In this document: positions 46,415 through 56,354 of the stretch, one piece after another
How the letters are laid out: every line of letters starts with the position of its first letter
Position numbering within the stretch: the first letter of the stretch is position 1
Assembly (NCBI GenBank): GCA_907163375.1
Contig: CAJQUW010016853.1
Location: forward strand, 1 to 64,000
DNA: 64,000 bases
Direction: 5' to 3'
DNA from: Prostheceraeus crozeri
Lineage: Eukaryota > Platyhelminthes > Polycladida > Euryleptidae
Position numbers and translations under genes: made by a program
The notes under the pieces: model-generated
What the model was told of the DNA's origin: nothing
What the model saw: the letters and a program-made list of their open reading frames with translations, nothing else
Databases searched by the model: none

Positions 46415-47161
46415 TTGACAGTGGCTAACAAACTAGCTTCTACATACCCTTGTGGTGAAGCGGATCTTCTAGCCAGGAGACAGAGTCGACAGTGGATTTC
46501 TCTTGCCATTAAAAGGACTTACGCGAATTTGGTGAGGTGGCAAAAACGTGCAGCAGGACCTTTGATGGAGGAGGACTCAAACACGGTCTCAATCATCGTG
46601 AAACAGCTACAGCAACGAAAGGACAACAAACTGCATAAATTGCTAACTTATTCTACTGACAGGATGGAAGAAGACCAGCCTCCGCGGGTGGACTGTTTCA
46701 CCAATGAATCTTCTCACGTATCCTCAGATGAACAGTCATCGGTGTTGGATAAAGGACCTTCATTTGTCCCTAGTGCAAGCGGGAAGAATTTCAACAGCGG
46801 TTCAAACATCAACGCTTCAATAGACAAGATCCGTCGTGTTATGTCCTACCATCTTCAAGATGACAAATCTTCGGAGACACCCAGCGAACACAGTGAAGTG
46901 AGATCCTCTTTATGGAAATGCAAGGATCCCAAATCGAAGACTTTGTCTCGTGATTTGTGTACTACCATTCCTGACAAGATTAATAGTAAGATCGATGACT
47001 TGCAGTATCAGCTTGTGACTGAGTTTGACAAAATTAAATCTGTTCACAGTAGTAACTCTATGTTTAAGGTCGTCAGTGATATCCGTAAATCTCCTGATAT
47101 TAGGGTTGTACCCTCTGATAAGTCTAATCGCTTAATAGCCATTGATACGTCCTCATTATGA
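46415..47161 (+). pseudogene. PLE N-terminal domain and start of RT
   Basis: 248 residues: a Ser/Asp-rich N-terminus, then KVVSDIRKSPDIRVVPSDKSNRLIAID, the element known to precede the PLE RT. The frame is lost at 47161. Further RT pieces in other frames follow: LFEEHIDNYVETNPTLP near 47.17 kb, MNLLIKDHKD near 47.34 kb, RGRPVVSAT near 47.38 kb and LLAMVFKPILDKIDAHL near 47.43 kb. At least three frameshifts are present. Confidence 0.75.
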
Positions 47162-47559
47162 CCAACTCTTTGAGGAACACATAGATAATTATGTTGAGAC
47201 AAACCCCACCCTCCCTTCATCGGAGACAACTATCCTTTAACCGCAAATTGAAAGCGGTTGCTAATAGGCAAACGGACAGTCAGATAAAGATTTGTCTTCA
47301 GAATGTGATGTGTAGTGAGGCCTATTCCGAGTAATATGAATCTTCTCATCAAAGATCACAAAGATCCTATTAGAGGCAGACCAGTTGTTAGTGCTACAGG
47401 TTTACTCCGGCTACCCCATTGTGTAAATTACTTGCGATGGTCTTCAAACCCATTCTTGATAAGATTGATGCTCATCTTCAAGACACCAGCGCCTTCGTTC
47501 AATCCATTACAAAGATTAGGATTAGTAGGAGTAGTAAGAAAACGGCGAACACCCGACCG

Positions 47560-47660
47560 GCGCGCCCCCCCTCTGGAACGACAGAGGTCTGTCGTGGTGT
47601 GCCGGCCAGGTTGGTCCAGGTTCGCTGACGTCCCCCCCTCTGGAACGACAGAGTGTCGTG
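47560..47660. repeat. Two-copy 66-bp tandem repeat at the Polinton left end
   Basis: CCCCCCTCTGGAACGACAGAG occurs at about 47567 and again 66 bp later. Both are followed by TGTCGTGGTG and one is preceded by GCTGACGT. A third GCTGACGT plus C-run lies at about 47863. GC-rich, unlike the surroundings. Confidence 0.7.
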
Positions 47661-47778
47661 GTGGACTTGGGCGACCGCCAGGTTTTGTCTTGAGGCTATA
47701 GTGTGTGATGATTTTCGTGAAATCTGATGAATGTTGGGTTGAAAATGGGATGTTTCGAGTGGAAGCAGTGCTCGGATG

Positions 47779-48340
47779 TGAAAACGGAGGCCAGATTCGG
47801 ATTCAGCGTGAAATTCTGCATCTGTATGGTGAATTTGAAAGCAATCGGAGAGAAAAATTTTCGCTGACGTCCCCCCCCCCCCCGGCACCGACCTTCCAAC
47901 TTTGCTTCTAGTGGACGGATTTTGTCGTGCAATAGCTCGTTTGAAAGCTAGGAGTGAGACAAATTCACTGAAAGAAACGGCTTGTTCATATCTGTCTTCG
48001 TTTAGATGTGATACGCCATTTAAGATTTTGGGAGATTGTCGAAAAACGACAGAGTTAGAATTTTGGACGTTTTGGGCTGTAGCTTCAAAACGAAGCATCG
48101 GAGAGGAAAACGGATTTCAGATTTGGAATCAGCATGAAATTCTCTATCAACATGGTGAGTTTCAAGTCAATCGGAGAGAAAAATTTTTCAACATTTTTCG
48201 AAAAAACGACAGTTAGAATTTTTGCGATGGCTGTGGGCTGTAGAGCCAAAACGAAGCATCGGATGGGAAAACGGAGGCCAGATTCGGATTCAGCGTCAAA
48301 TTCTACATGGAAATGGTATATTTCCAGCTCAATCGGAGCA
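47779..48340 (+). repeat. Three diverged direct repeats near the Polinton left end
   Basis: Units of about 75-80 bp at about 47779, 48107 and 48268 share GGAAAACGGA, CAGATT, GGAATCAGC-type and CAATCGGAG landmarks. An AAACGACAG motif recurs between them. They could be part of a terminal inverted repeat or upstream regulatory DNA, which the right end beyond this window would settle. Confidence 0.65.
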
Positions 48341-48411
48341 CTAGAACCGGAGATAGACGGATTTAAAGATTTGGATGATGGGTATTACGTCATCAGCTGA
48401 TCGCCACACAC

Positions 48412-48419
48412 TATATAAG
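48412..48419 (+). promoter_or_regulatory. TATA box of the zinc-finger/coiled-coil gene
   Basis: TATATAAG lies about 30 bp before a TTGTCATTAA initiator-like site. A donor (CAAAG before GTAGGT) follows at 48465/48466 and an acceptor (TTCGCTTCAG) at 49501, two bases before the start codon. This predicts a tiny non-coding first exon and a leader intron of about 1.0 kb. Confidence 0.6.
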
Positions 48420-48465
48420 CTGGGAACCGACAGAGACTTGTCATTAATACGAGAGATTGTCAAAG

Positions 48466-49501
48466 GTAGGTCGTCTCTCTGAGCTCCGATGATAGCTTCG
48501 GACATTCCAAATTCCGGGTTTCTGTAAGAAACCGACTTAGAAAATTTCATTGCTGATATCAGCTAAGGCGTCAGACTTAGAGGTTAGCCAGGAGATGGCC
48601 TTCGTCTCCAGGCCATAAAAGACTCCAAAACTTTAAAGGCTTGTAACTTTGCTTCTACAAGTCCGTTTGACTTGATTCAAAAAAGGTTCGGTCGCTATTG
48701 ACCTGCCCTAAGTGATAGACTACTTATAAAATTTCATAAGTAGTGCTAAAAAGTTGAAAAATTTAAATTCACTAGTTTTGGAGGTTTTCTGGGGTTTTCG
48801 ACCCTGCTGAAGTCAATGAAAGCATTTTTAATGATGTCTGAGCCAGTCTTCTCATGGTATAAGCGGCTTTTCACTGAAAGCGAGCAAGACACGGAGAGTT
48901 TTGCTGTAATATTCCACTGACAGGGTGTTCCTTCGGGACGGCGGACGATGCCGTAGTGATAAGTGTGGCAAGGGAGTGTGTCATATTTTAGACCGAAACC
49001 GCTGGGGCAACTCATGTCTCATGTTGGGCATTTGACACAGTTCTCAACGTAGCACTTTGAACGCCAATCGGTTGAGTCTTAGCTATCTTGTCATGGGTGG
49101 CCTCTAAACATCTCCATTGCAAAACGCTGGTGAATCAAGCTCTCTACGGCTTGCTATCAAGCTGATCAAAGCAATGACTTGGGATGTTTCCTCAAGGTTT
49201 TCAAGTATGCTGAGTTCAAATCTGCTATCAGATTTCAAATTTAACTAAGTCTAAGGCAGCTTTGAGGGGCTAGATCCCAGCTACTGTTCACTACCTTTGA
49301 CTCGGCGTTGCTGTTACCACTTCGGGGCAGTGACAATGATGTCTTAAGCTGTAAATAGCGGGTATCGGGGAAGATCTTTCACTTCCCTAGTGATCAGTAC
49401 AAGGCCTTCGGGCTGTCGACGGGATCGAGTGTCACTCACTATACTCAAATCTATCATTCCTCACTAAGTGTAAAATCATTGTTTTCCGTTTTTCGCTTCA
49501 G
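48466..49501 (+). other. Leader intron of the zinc-finger/coiled-coil gene
   Basis: About 1.04 kb between a good donor and acceptor, with no coding signal. It includes a small hairpin (GGAGATGGCCTTCGTCTCC near 48.59 kb). Patches near 48.90-49.07 and 49.2 kb resemble patches at 50.80-51.0 kb. Confidence 0.5.
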
Positions 49502-49503
49502 AA

Positions 49504-50565
49504 ATGCCGAAATACAATAATGTCAAGACCAGTTTCAAACTGTGTCAATGCCGGAAGGTATTCCGAGCTGACGCCTTCAAGAAACACGCTTGCACTAGCA
49601 AGAAACAGATAGGGGTCGCTCGCTACTATTGCGGAGCCCACAAAGTCAGTCGCTTAAGTGAGCGGCTGGAGGATTGGCACTCACAACACAGCGAGTGTCA
49701 AACAGGCGAAGTAGGCGAAGAAGAACGGAGTTCACTCTTCGCCACTGAGCTCCGTTCTTTGGAGCTACAATCCGTCAACAAACAAGTACGGAGTTCACTC
49801 TTCGCCACTGAGGCCACTGAGCTACAATCCGCCATTGAAGCGATTGCCGCTGTATCCTCACTTAGTAGCGAGAGCTCGCTGTCCAGCAGCGATAGTGAGG
49901 AGGAGGAGGAGGGAGAGCTACAGTCGCAACCTATCGAGGACGTCGACCTCGATCGCGAGACCCCTGCAGCCGTGACTGCGAGCGGAATTGCAACGCAATG
50001 TCGCAATTTTGTCAAGCGCCCGCCGGTGATCGCCGAACGGGAGAAACTAAAGAAAGAGGTGGAGAAGTTGAAGGAGGAGGCCTTCTCATACAAGGCAAAG
50101 TATGAGGACCTAAAGAACGTGGCCGGAGAGATGAAGAAGGTGAAGGAGAGATTAAGCGAGCGGGATGGCGAGTTGGAGCAGGAGAGGCTCAAGACTCTCG
50201 AGGGGAAAGCCAGAGAAGAGGCTTTGCTAGCAGAGAGGGAAAGTAGGGAGAAGGAGATACGAAGGTTGAAGGAGGAAGTGGAGAGACTCCGTGTGCAGAT
50301 GGCTAAGGTTGTCGAGACGAACCACGAGCTGCACCGTTCGGCGCAGCTGGTGGATCGCGATCGAAGGGTGCGTTCCAGTCGTCTGCACATCCCTATTAGA
50401 AAGGGGAGAGTAGCAGAAACTCCTCTCTTGTACGAGCGTGGAAGAGGGGAGAAATGCTACTCTCGGGTGAAGAAAGGGGTGGAGTGTCTACACTTCACCT
50501 TCGATCATCGTGATCCGATCTCGAATTTCCTTTATGAGGAAGCGTCCGAGAAGATCTGTAAGTAA
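49504..50565 (+). CDS. Zinc-finger and coiled-coil protein of the Polinton left arm
   Basis: 353 residues. The N-terminus has Cys/His clusters (CQCRKVFRADAFKKHAC, then YYCGAHKV...HSQHSEC), probably zinc-binding. A direct duplication (RSSLFATE twice, residues about 75-105) and an acidic Ser/Glu stretch (SSSDSEEEEEGE) follow. A long charged coiled coil runs from about residue 175 to 285 (heptads such as LKKEVEKLKEEA, IRRLKEEVERLRVQM). A basic tail has HFTFDHRDPISN. A donor at 50558 and acceptor ending 50617 suggest that a short last exon (50618-50679) replaces the final residues. Function unknown. Nucleic-acid binding and oligomerisation are inferred. Confidence 0.7.
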   Translation: MPKYNNVKTSFKLCQCRKVFRADAFKKHACTSKKQIGVARYYCGAHKVSRLSERLEDWHSQHSECQTGEVGEEERSSLFATELRSLELQSVNKQVRSSLFATEATELQSAIEAIAAVSSLSSESSLSSSDSEEEEEGELQSQPIEDVDLDRETPAAVTASGIATQCRNFVKRPPVIAEREKLKKEVEKLKEEAFSYKAKYEDLKNVAGEMKKVKERLSERDGELEQERLKTLEGKAREEALLAERESREKEIRRLKEEVERLRVQMAKVVETNHELHRSAQLVDRDRRVRSSRLHIPIRKGRVAETPLLYERGRGEKCYSRVKKGVECLHFTFDHRDPISNFLYEEASEKICK

Positions 50566-50679
50566 AAATGACTAAATTAAAATGTAAGATGATAACTCAC
50601 TACTTCTTTCTTTACAGACATCCAAGAGAAGCGACCACCCGCCCCGTTGCCGGAGCCGCAGTCGAAACAGCAAGCCTGA

Positions 50680-51425
50680 GTCCCTATCACACACCCCGAG
50701 AACGCCACAAACGGTCCTTATGGGCCACCATGGGGCAAGACATGATAGAACCTCCTCGCGGTTTGCCCTGGGCAGTCTTCAGACTGGCGAATACTATCAT
50801 TAAGTTGAATCTGCTATCAGTCAACTTGAACGTTGCAAATGAAGTTCGGTGTAATACTTCCTTTCGACGGGCGTTCCTGTAAAGGGCGGCGGTGAAACCC
50901 GTAGCTATGTATACCGCAAGGGACATTCGGCAATGGTCAATCTTGTTAAACCTCTCTGCGTCATGTTTGCAAGTGATTGCCTCTGTCTCAACGTAGTATG
51001 CATTCGCGCCAGGGCGACATTTAGCCAACTGTCGAAGGTTGCCTTATAAACTATCCATTGCATACGTTATGAGAACCATGAGTTCTACCTGTCTCTATCA
51101 ATGAGATGAATTGATGAATGGAATGAAATGGGAGGACACTCACGCGCCACACGCAACATAACACACTTCTCTCTTCCGTAGTCTAACAAGCTCTTTACAC
51201 ATGGATCGCAGTCGATTGCTATCCCTGTATCAGAAGTGTAAGCTATCTTAATTTTATTTAACACTATTTCATCTACCATTATCATCCATATGAAATGTTA
51301 TAAGAATTGCAAGTTAAACTAAGTGTGCTACTATTTCCAAATGAAAAAGTATACATGGTTAAATCATCCACTGAAGCCCCATTCAAGTAAGTCAGTATGA
51401 AAGCAAAGATAATACGAAATAAAAA
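50680..51425. other. No gene seen
   Basis: Untranslated or intergenic Polinton DNA. Short frames here have no support. TCTCAACGTAG near 50.99 kb recurs at 49.04 kb, and AATCTGCTATCAG occurs at both 49.22 and 50.81 kb. Confidence 0.5.
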
Positions 51426-51429
51426 TTTA

Positions 51430-51879
51430 TTATGGCATGTATTTCAAAAGGTCTTCATCGTCAATATCGTCCCAGAGTCTGGCTTCACATAGATCACAAA
51501 AACAGTTCACTTGCTTCAATCGTTCTTCTACCGCGAGCCTCACTTTGTCGATGTACTCCCACTCCGCCATAGTTCGTGGCTGGGAGTTAGGGGTGTACCA
51601 TTCCCATAATTGGTGGAGGAATTTGGTGCTGGTGATCTCCATCACATCATCAGTATCGTACTGCAGATACTTCCACCTCACGCCTGTTAAGTCGGGATAC
51701 TCCTTCTCACATACACTCTCCTCTTCGTCATCCGCTGCTAATGACAACTTTCTGATATTGTCGAGTCGGTACACCTTCTCTACCTTCCCCTTCGTTGGAG
51801 CGTTTGGTGCAACGAGCGCCCTTGGTGATGAGCATGGAGAAGAGAATTTTGTATTCGGTGTTTTTGGAGGGCTTGTCAT
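51430..51879 (-). CDS. Unknown 149-aa Polinton protein
   Basis: It has a Ser/Pro-rich basic start (SPPKTPNTKFSSPCSSPR), an acidic middle (AADDEEESVCEKEYPDL), an aromatic segment (WKYLQYDTDD, FLHQLWEWYTP) and a C-terminal CFCDLCEARLWDD cluster before DDEDLLKYMP. The Cys triplet could help bind a metal. It is divergent to polB across a shared upstream region. Its stop codon overlaps a poly(A) signal (51426-51431). I do not recognise a family. Confidence 0.6.
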   Translation of the reverse strand: MTSPPKTPNTKFSSPCSSPRALVAPNAPTKGKVEKVYRLDNIRKLSLAADDEEESVCEKEYPDLTGVRWKYLQYDTDDVMEITSTKFLHQLWEWYTPNSQPRTMAEWEYIDKVRLAVEERLKQVNCFCDLCEARLWDDIDDEDLLKYMP

Positions 51880-52167
51880 GTTGACTGTGAATAATAACTT
51901 TGAAATGTTTCCTAATTCTTAAGTATAAACAAGCAACCAATCAAAATCAACAGCCAATGAATGATGAATATGAAAGTATATATGTAAAGTGACATCCGTA
52001 TCATTTCACTCTGTCTTTGAGACGTGTAAGTAAAGTGTTCTCTAGCGAATTCTATATTTGAGGCGTACAAGTGAGCTGCTCTCTAGTAAAATCCAAATTT
52101 GAGACGTATTATTTGAGTGAAGTCTCTATCTTGTTGAAGAATCAACCTTAAACATAATTTCGTTGAA
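51880..52167. promoter_or_regulatory. Bidirectional promoter region between the 149-aa gene and polB
   Basis: Two CCAAT boxes (AACCAATCA and AGCCAATGA near 51.94-51.95 kb) and a TATATATGTAAA box at 51977-51988 lie between divergent genes. Two imperfect copies of a GAGRCGTRYAAGT motif follow at about 52.02 and 52.06 kb. The layout fits shared control of both genes. Confidence 0.5.
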
Positions 52168-52323
52168 ATGGTAAGTTAAGGAATTCATCAGTCATCTCCC
52201 TCAAACGTGTGGCTAATAGCATCTTCCTCAATTTCAGGCATCAACTTCATCACCAACGCCCTCCCTTCTCGAGGAAAGTTTAGAGTTGTTGAGTCAAGGT
52301 AGGTTGTAACAATACACTGAGAC

Positions 52324-55300
52324 TTGAACAGAGATGATAGAATGATTTCTCTTTCAGGTGATACCAGTCCCATCTCGAGCGAGTCGGATAACAACAGCGA
52401 CTCCATGTCAACATTGTCGCGGGAATGCAACGATCGGGAATGTGCTGACTGTGGACACATCTTCACGAGGAAGCGTGATCTCGTCCGACACATCAAGCGA
52501 GGTGTTTGTAGACCTAAGTCAGCATCAATCTCCGAAGGTGGGGATGATTCTGTTAACGATGTCTCCTTTTCTTGCGATTTATGCATTCAGTCTTTTGAGT
52601 CACATTTTGAACTATCTTCACATAGACTTCGACATACACACAGTGACGATAGTTATACTAACAGCACCTCCTCTATCCGACTCTCTGAAGTGTCGATAAA
52701 TAATTTAGTGAGGAACTACCAGATGGAATCCTCAGAAACCATTACTGACTTTGAAGAATGGTTTCATCAAAATTCATCTTTGATTGGTGCGCTCTTCAAC
52801 AATTTAGCCAATTTTAGAATGAAGGCGCTCATCTATCTCAAAATAAAATATGTAAAAATCGACCACCATACTGGTCAAATAGTAGAGAGGTTGGAGTTTC
52901 ACATACCCTCCTCTCCTGCAACCGAAGTTGTAGACTGCGAGTCTTGGATAAATTTTCATATCCAAGGGTTAAAATTAAACATAGATAAATTTAACGAGCG
53001 TGATAGTGGTCTCGTTTTTGATGGTATTGAGACCGCCATGATTAAAATCACTTTATTAGAGAACTACTCTGGACGAGGCTCCTTTAAACTTCCGAAAAAT
53101 TTAAAAAATAAAACAGCAGTCATTTCTGTAGATTGCGAATCGCACTGTTTTAAGTATGCCGTCCTCTCCATTCTCCACTATAATGATGTACAGAATAGCC
53201 GATACCGTAAGAGTAAGTATCAACAGTGGGAGAATGAATTAAAGTTTGATGACTGCAATAGTGAAGATATGAAAATTAAAGATATAGAAAAATTTGAAAA
53301 ATTGAACAACATCAAAATAGTTCTCCATGTTTGGGAAAAGGGATTGAAGGGTGTCCGCTACAACTCGCGTTCGAGTTGTTATGACCACGTTGTCAACCTT
53401 TTATTAGTAAGACAGGATGATAGTGAGGAATGGCACTACTGCGGTATTCCCAAAATTTCTCGCTTATACCACCACTTAAGAAATTCTAGCTCATCAGAGA
53501 TTTATTACTGTGACAGATGCATTCGCAACTTTAGGAGTAAAAACAAATTTGAAACTCATTACGAATGGTGTAAGCGAGGTAAACTACAAATGGAGCGCAT
53601 GCCCAAAGATAAGGAGTTTTCATATAGAGAGAATGGCGATGAACTAAGTCCTCTTCGTGTCATCTATGCTGACATCGAATGCTATATCGATGATAACACC
53701 CATCGAGCAGCAGCCATTTCCTGCTATGAAGTATGGCATGACCATTTCCAAAATAGAAAAAATAAAATGCACGTCTGGCAAGGTGAGGATTGTATTTACC
53801 AATTCCTACAATTCCTCGAACAGGCTGTAAAATTTCAACAAAAGTATGATGGTGAACTCTATCGCAGATCATTGCATATGACAGCAGATGATCAAGCAAA
53901 ATTTGATAGTTGCAACGTTTGCCTCAAATGTAGGAAAACATTTGATGATGATAAGATTAAGAAAGTGCGCGACCATGATCACATCACTGGTAAATTTAGA
54001 AACGCACTATGTTCAAAATGCAATTTTTCACTTAGGATGAAACGGCGTACATTACCCGTCATTTTCCATAATTTCAAGGGCTACGACAGCCATATGATAA
54101 TAAAAGGAGGTTTAGGTCAAATGAAAGAGTGGAAGCTTGATGTAATAGCACAAACGAGAGAGAAGTTTATGGCCATGACAGCAAAAGTGCCTGTTGATAA
54201 AACTAAAGAAAATAAGACGGTCTATTTTGATATAAAATTTTTAGATTCCTACCAATTTATGACTGCATCACTGGCCTCTCTCGTACAAAATCTAAAGTCT
54301 CTTCCACTAACACAAAATCTTAAGAAACAATATCCAAATCTAACCGATGAAGTCATCACACGGAAAGGAGTCTTTCCATATGCATATTTTGATGCGATTA
54401 GTAAACTCGGCGAGACTTCTCTTCCGCCCATAGATAAATTTAAAAATGATTTGACCGGCGCAGAATGTAAGACCGAAGATTATGATCATGCACAAGATGC
54501 ATGGATAAAATTTGACTGCCATACATTTGGCGAATATATGATTGCCTATCTTAAGTTAGATGTATTTTTGCTGGCTGATGTATTTCAGGAGTTTCGACGA
54601 GTGGCATTAGAAGAAGATAAGTTAGATCCCGTCCACTTTGTCAGTCTGCCAGCCATGTCATTTAAGTCTGCTTTTAAAATGACTGGTGAGACCATTCATC
54701 TCTTACAAGATCCAGAGATGTATAATTTATTTGAGCGAGGAATTCGCGGTGGTCTCACATTTGTAAATAAACATAGGTTAAAATCAAAATTAGTAGGCAA
54801 TGATCAGACTCATCTTAAGTATTATGACCAAAATAATTTATATGGTAGTTCACTATCCAAACCACTCCCTCACTCTGAGTTTAGCTGGTTAGATGATAGT
54901 GAAATTCAGCATCTCTCCAACCCTTCTAACATACTAGCAATTCCAGATGAAGGTGATTGGGGATATTATTTTGAGATAGATCTAATCTATCCAAATAATA
55001 TTAAACATAAAACCGTAGATTTTCCACTCGCACCCGAATCAGGTGAAGTGACCAAAGATATGTTTTCCGACTTTATGAAACAATTTCATAAAGATTTAGA
55101 ATCATGCGGTCAACCCGACTATAAGCCTTGCCGCAAACTTTTACTCACCCAGTATGATAAGGAAAACTATCTAGTTCACTTTAGCATCTTAAAATTTTAT
55201 TTAGAAATGGGTATGATTTTAAAAAGAGTTCACCGCATTATTAAATTTAGACAGAAAGCCTTCCTCAAACCATATATTGATAGCAACAGCCAGAAACGTG

Positions 55301-56175
55301 CACTAGCCCAAAATAATTTTGAAAAGGATTTTTATAAGTATAAGAATAATAGTCTATTTGGTAAGACGATGGAGGATGTTAGAAAACGTGTAAACTATAA
55401 ACTAGTCAATGATGTTACAAAATTTAAGAAATTGGTCTCATCACCTCTATTCATCGATAGAGACATTATCGATGAGGACCTTGTAGGTGTTAAAATGATA
55501 AAATCTGAAGTTGAGTTGTGCAAGCCCATCTATATTGGCCAAGCTGTACTAGATTACTCTAAGCTTGAAATGTACCAACTCTTTTATAAAATACTAAAAC
55601 CATGTCCTCTCGTAAAAGAGGTTCGTTTGTTGGGTGGTGATACAGATAGTTTCTTCTTAGGTATTACCACTCAAAAAGATTTAAATTTCAATGAAGTAGG
55701 AAAATCTTTAGAAAGATATTTTGATACATCAAATTATCCTACTGATCACCCACTCTACTCCATCAAAAATAAGGCAAAACTTGGCTGCTTTAAGGATGAG
55801 ACAGCAGGGAAGGAAATAGATGAAATGATTCTCCTCCGCCCAAAAATGTACAGTATGAAATTAAAGGATAGAGACGATAGTATTAAGCGCGCTAAAGGCA
55901 TATCAAGATCATTGGTCTCTAACATGAAACATAAAAATTTCAGGGAAGCCTATAGAAATAAAAATATAACGTTTGTCAATATGACAATCTTAAAATCTAA
56001 GTCGCATGAGATCAAAACTCATACTTTTAGGAAACGGGCGCTTTCAGCATGGGAGGATAAGAGGTGTTGGATAGGACATAACACATCTCTTCCACATGGA
56101 CATCCTGACACAAACATACCACCACCCAAAAGAATTAAACTCACACTACCACATTCAGGAGACGTCTTAGCATAA
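52324..56175 (+). CDS. Protein-primed DNA polymerase B of the Polinton
   Basis: 1283 residues, uninterrupted. Two zinc-finger-like clusters come first (CADCGHIF...H...C at 40-62; FSCDLC...H...H near 82-105). The exonuclease has ADIE at about 449-451, HNFKGYDSHM near 582-591 and YLKLDVFLLADV near 742. A Zn/HNH-like insert (CNVCLKC, DHDHITGKFRNALCSKC) lies in between. The polymerase has YYDQNNLYG near 835, KNNSLFGKTMEDVRK near 1005 and GGDTDSFF near 1108. These are the motifs of phi29-like enzymes that start from a terminal protein. Consensus splice signals between about 52.17 and 52.36 kb suggest short upstream exons, so this Met may not be the true start. Confidence 0.92.
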   Translation: MNRDDRMISLSGDTSPISSESDNNSDSMSTLSRECNDRECADCGHIFTRKRDLVRHIKRGVCRPKSASISEGGDDSVNDVSFSCDLCIQSFESHFELSSHRLRHTHSDDSYTNSTSSIRLSEVSINNLVRNYQMESSETITDFEEWFHQNSSLIGALFNNLANFRMKALIYLKIKYVKIDHHTGQIVERLEFHIPSSPATEVVDCESWINFHIQGLKLNIDKFNERDSGLVFDGIETAMIKITLLENYSGRGSFKLPKNLKNKTAVISVDCESHCFKYAVLSILHYNDVQNSRYRKSKYQQWENELKFDDCNSEDMKIKDIEKFEKLNNIKIVLHVWEKGLKGVRYNSRSSCYDHVVNLLLVRQDDSEEWHYCGIPKISRLYHHLRNSSSSEIYYCDRCIRNFRSKNKFETHYEWCKRGKLQMERMPKDKEFSYRENGDELSPLRVIYADIECYIDDNTHRAAAISCYEVWHDHFQNRKNKMHVWQGEDCIYQFLQFLEQAVKFQQKYDGELYRRSLHMTADDQAKFDSCNVCLKCRKTFDDDKIKKVRDHDHITGKFRNALCSKCNFSLRMKRRTLPVIFHNFKGYDSHMIIKGGLGQMKEWKLDVIAQTREKFMAMTAKVPVDKTKENKTVYFDIKFLDSYQFMTASLASLVQNLKSLPLTQNLKKQYPNLTDEVITRKGVFPYAYFDAISKLGETSLPPIDKFKNDLTGAECKTEDYDHAQDAWIKFDCHTFGEYMIAYLKLDVFLLADVFQEFRRVALEEDKLDPVHFVSLPAMSFKSAFKMTGETIHLLQDPEMYNLFERGIRGGLTFVNKHRLKSKLVGNDQTHLKYYDQNNLYGSSLSKPLPHSEFSWLDDSEIQHLSNPSNILAIPDEGDWGYYFEIDLIYPNNIKHKTVDFPLAPESGEVTKDMFSDFMKQFHKDLESCGQPDYKPCRKLLLTQYDKENYLVHFSILKFYLEMGMILKRVHRIIKFRQKAFLKPYIDSNSQKRALAQNNFEKDFYKYKNNSLFGKTMEDVRKRVNYKLVNDVTKFKKLVSSPLFIDRDIIDEDLVGVKMIKSEVELCKPIYIGQAVLDYSKLEMYQLFYKILKPCPLVKEVRLLGGDTDSFFLGITTQKDLNFNEVGKSLERYFDTSNYPTDHPLYSIKNKAKLGCFKDETAGKEIDEMILLRPKMYSMKLKDRDDSIKRAKGISRSLVSNMKHKNFREAYRNKNITFVNMTILKSKSHEIKTHTFRKRALSAWEDKRCWIGHNTSLPHGHPDTNIPPPKRIKLTLPHSGDVLA

Positions 56176-56325
56176 TCATCCTTAACTTAGTATTTTCATG
56201 TTGATTTCTGTAGATAAACATTGCTGTTTTATGTATCGCATGAGATCGTTTCTTCCTTGTGAATATATGCCTACAGTCAGCCCATTCCCCCTATATCTGT
56301 GAAAAGACTTTTTCATACACATATT

Positions 56326-56339
56326 TTTATTTCAATAAA
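56326..56339. terminator. Back-to-back poly(A) signals between polB and the minus-strand cluster
   Basis: TTTATT (56326-56331, a minus-strand AATAAA) and AATAAA (56334-56339, plus strand) lie two bases apart in the 180-bp gap between convergent genes. They would serve polB and the 516-aa gene. Confidence 0.75.
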
Positions 56340-56354
56340 CATATCACAATGACT

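Larger units (their letters stand above)
46184..47516 (+). mobile_element. Third PLE in the cluster, N-terminal half
   Basis: It begins at the (TA)n tract with a 5' region holding a hammerhead-like core on the opposite strand (46220-46253: CTGATGA, GTC/GAC stem, GAAA). The N-terminal domain frame (46415-47161) and RT motifs up to 47.5 kb follow. PLE similarity stops near 47516, where GC-rich sequence of the Polinton begins. The remaining RT and nuclease are absent from the window. Confidence 0.75.

Noticed and set aside
47315-48216. Several overlapping frames of 60-200 aa on both strands
   Set aside because: They arise from repeat-rich, GC-rich Polinton end DNA and from PLE pieces. They overlap each other in many frames and show no domain.
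49698-50390. 230-aa minus-strand Ser-rich frame
   Set aside because: It is the shadow of the plus-strand coiled-coil gene. Its Ser/Leu/Phe pattern mirrors the charged heptads.
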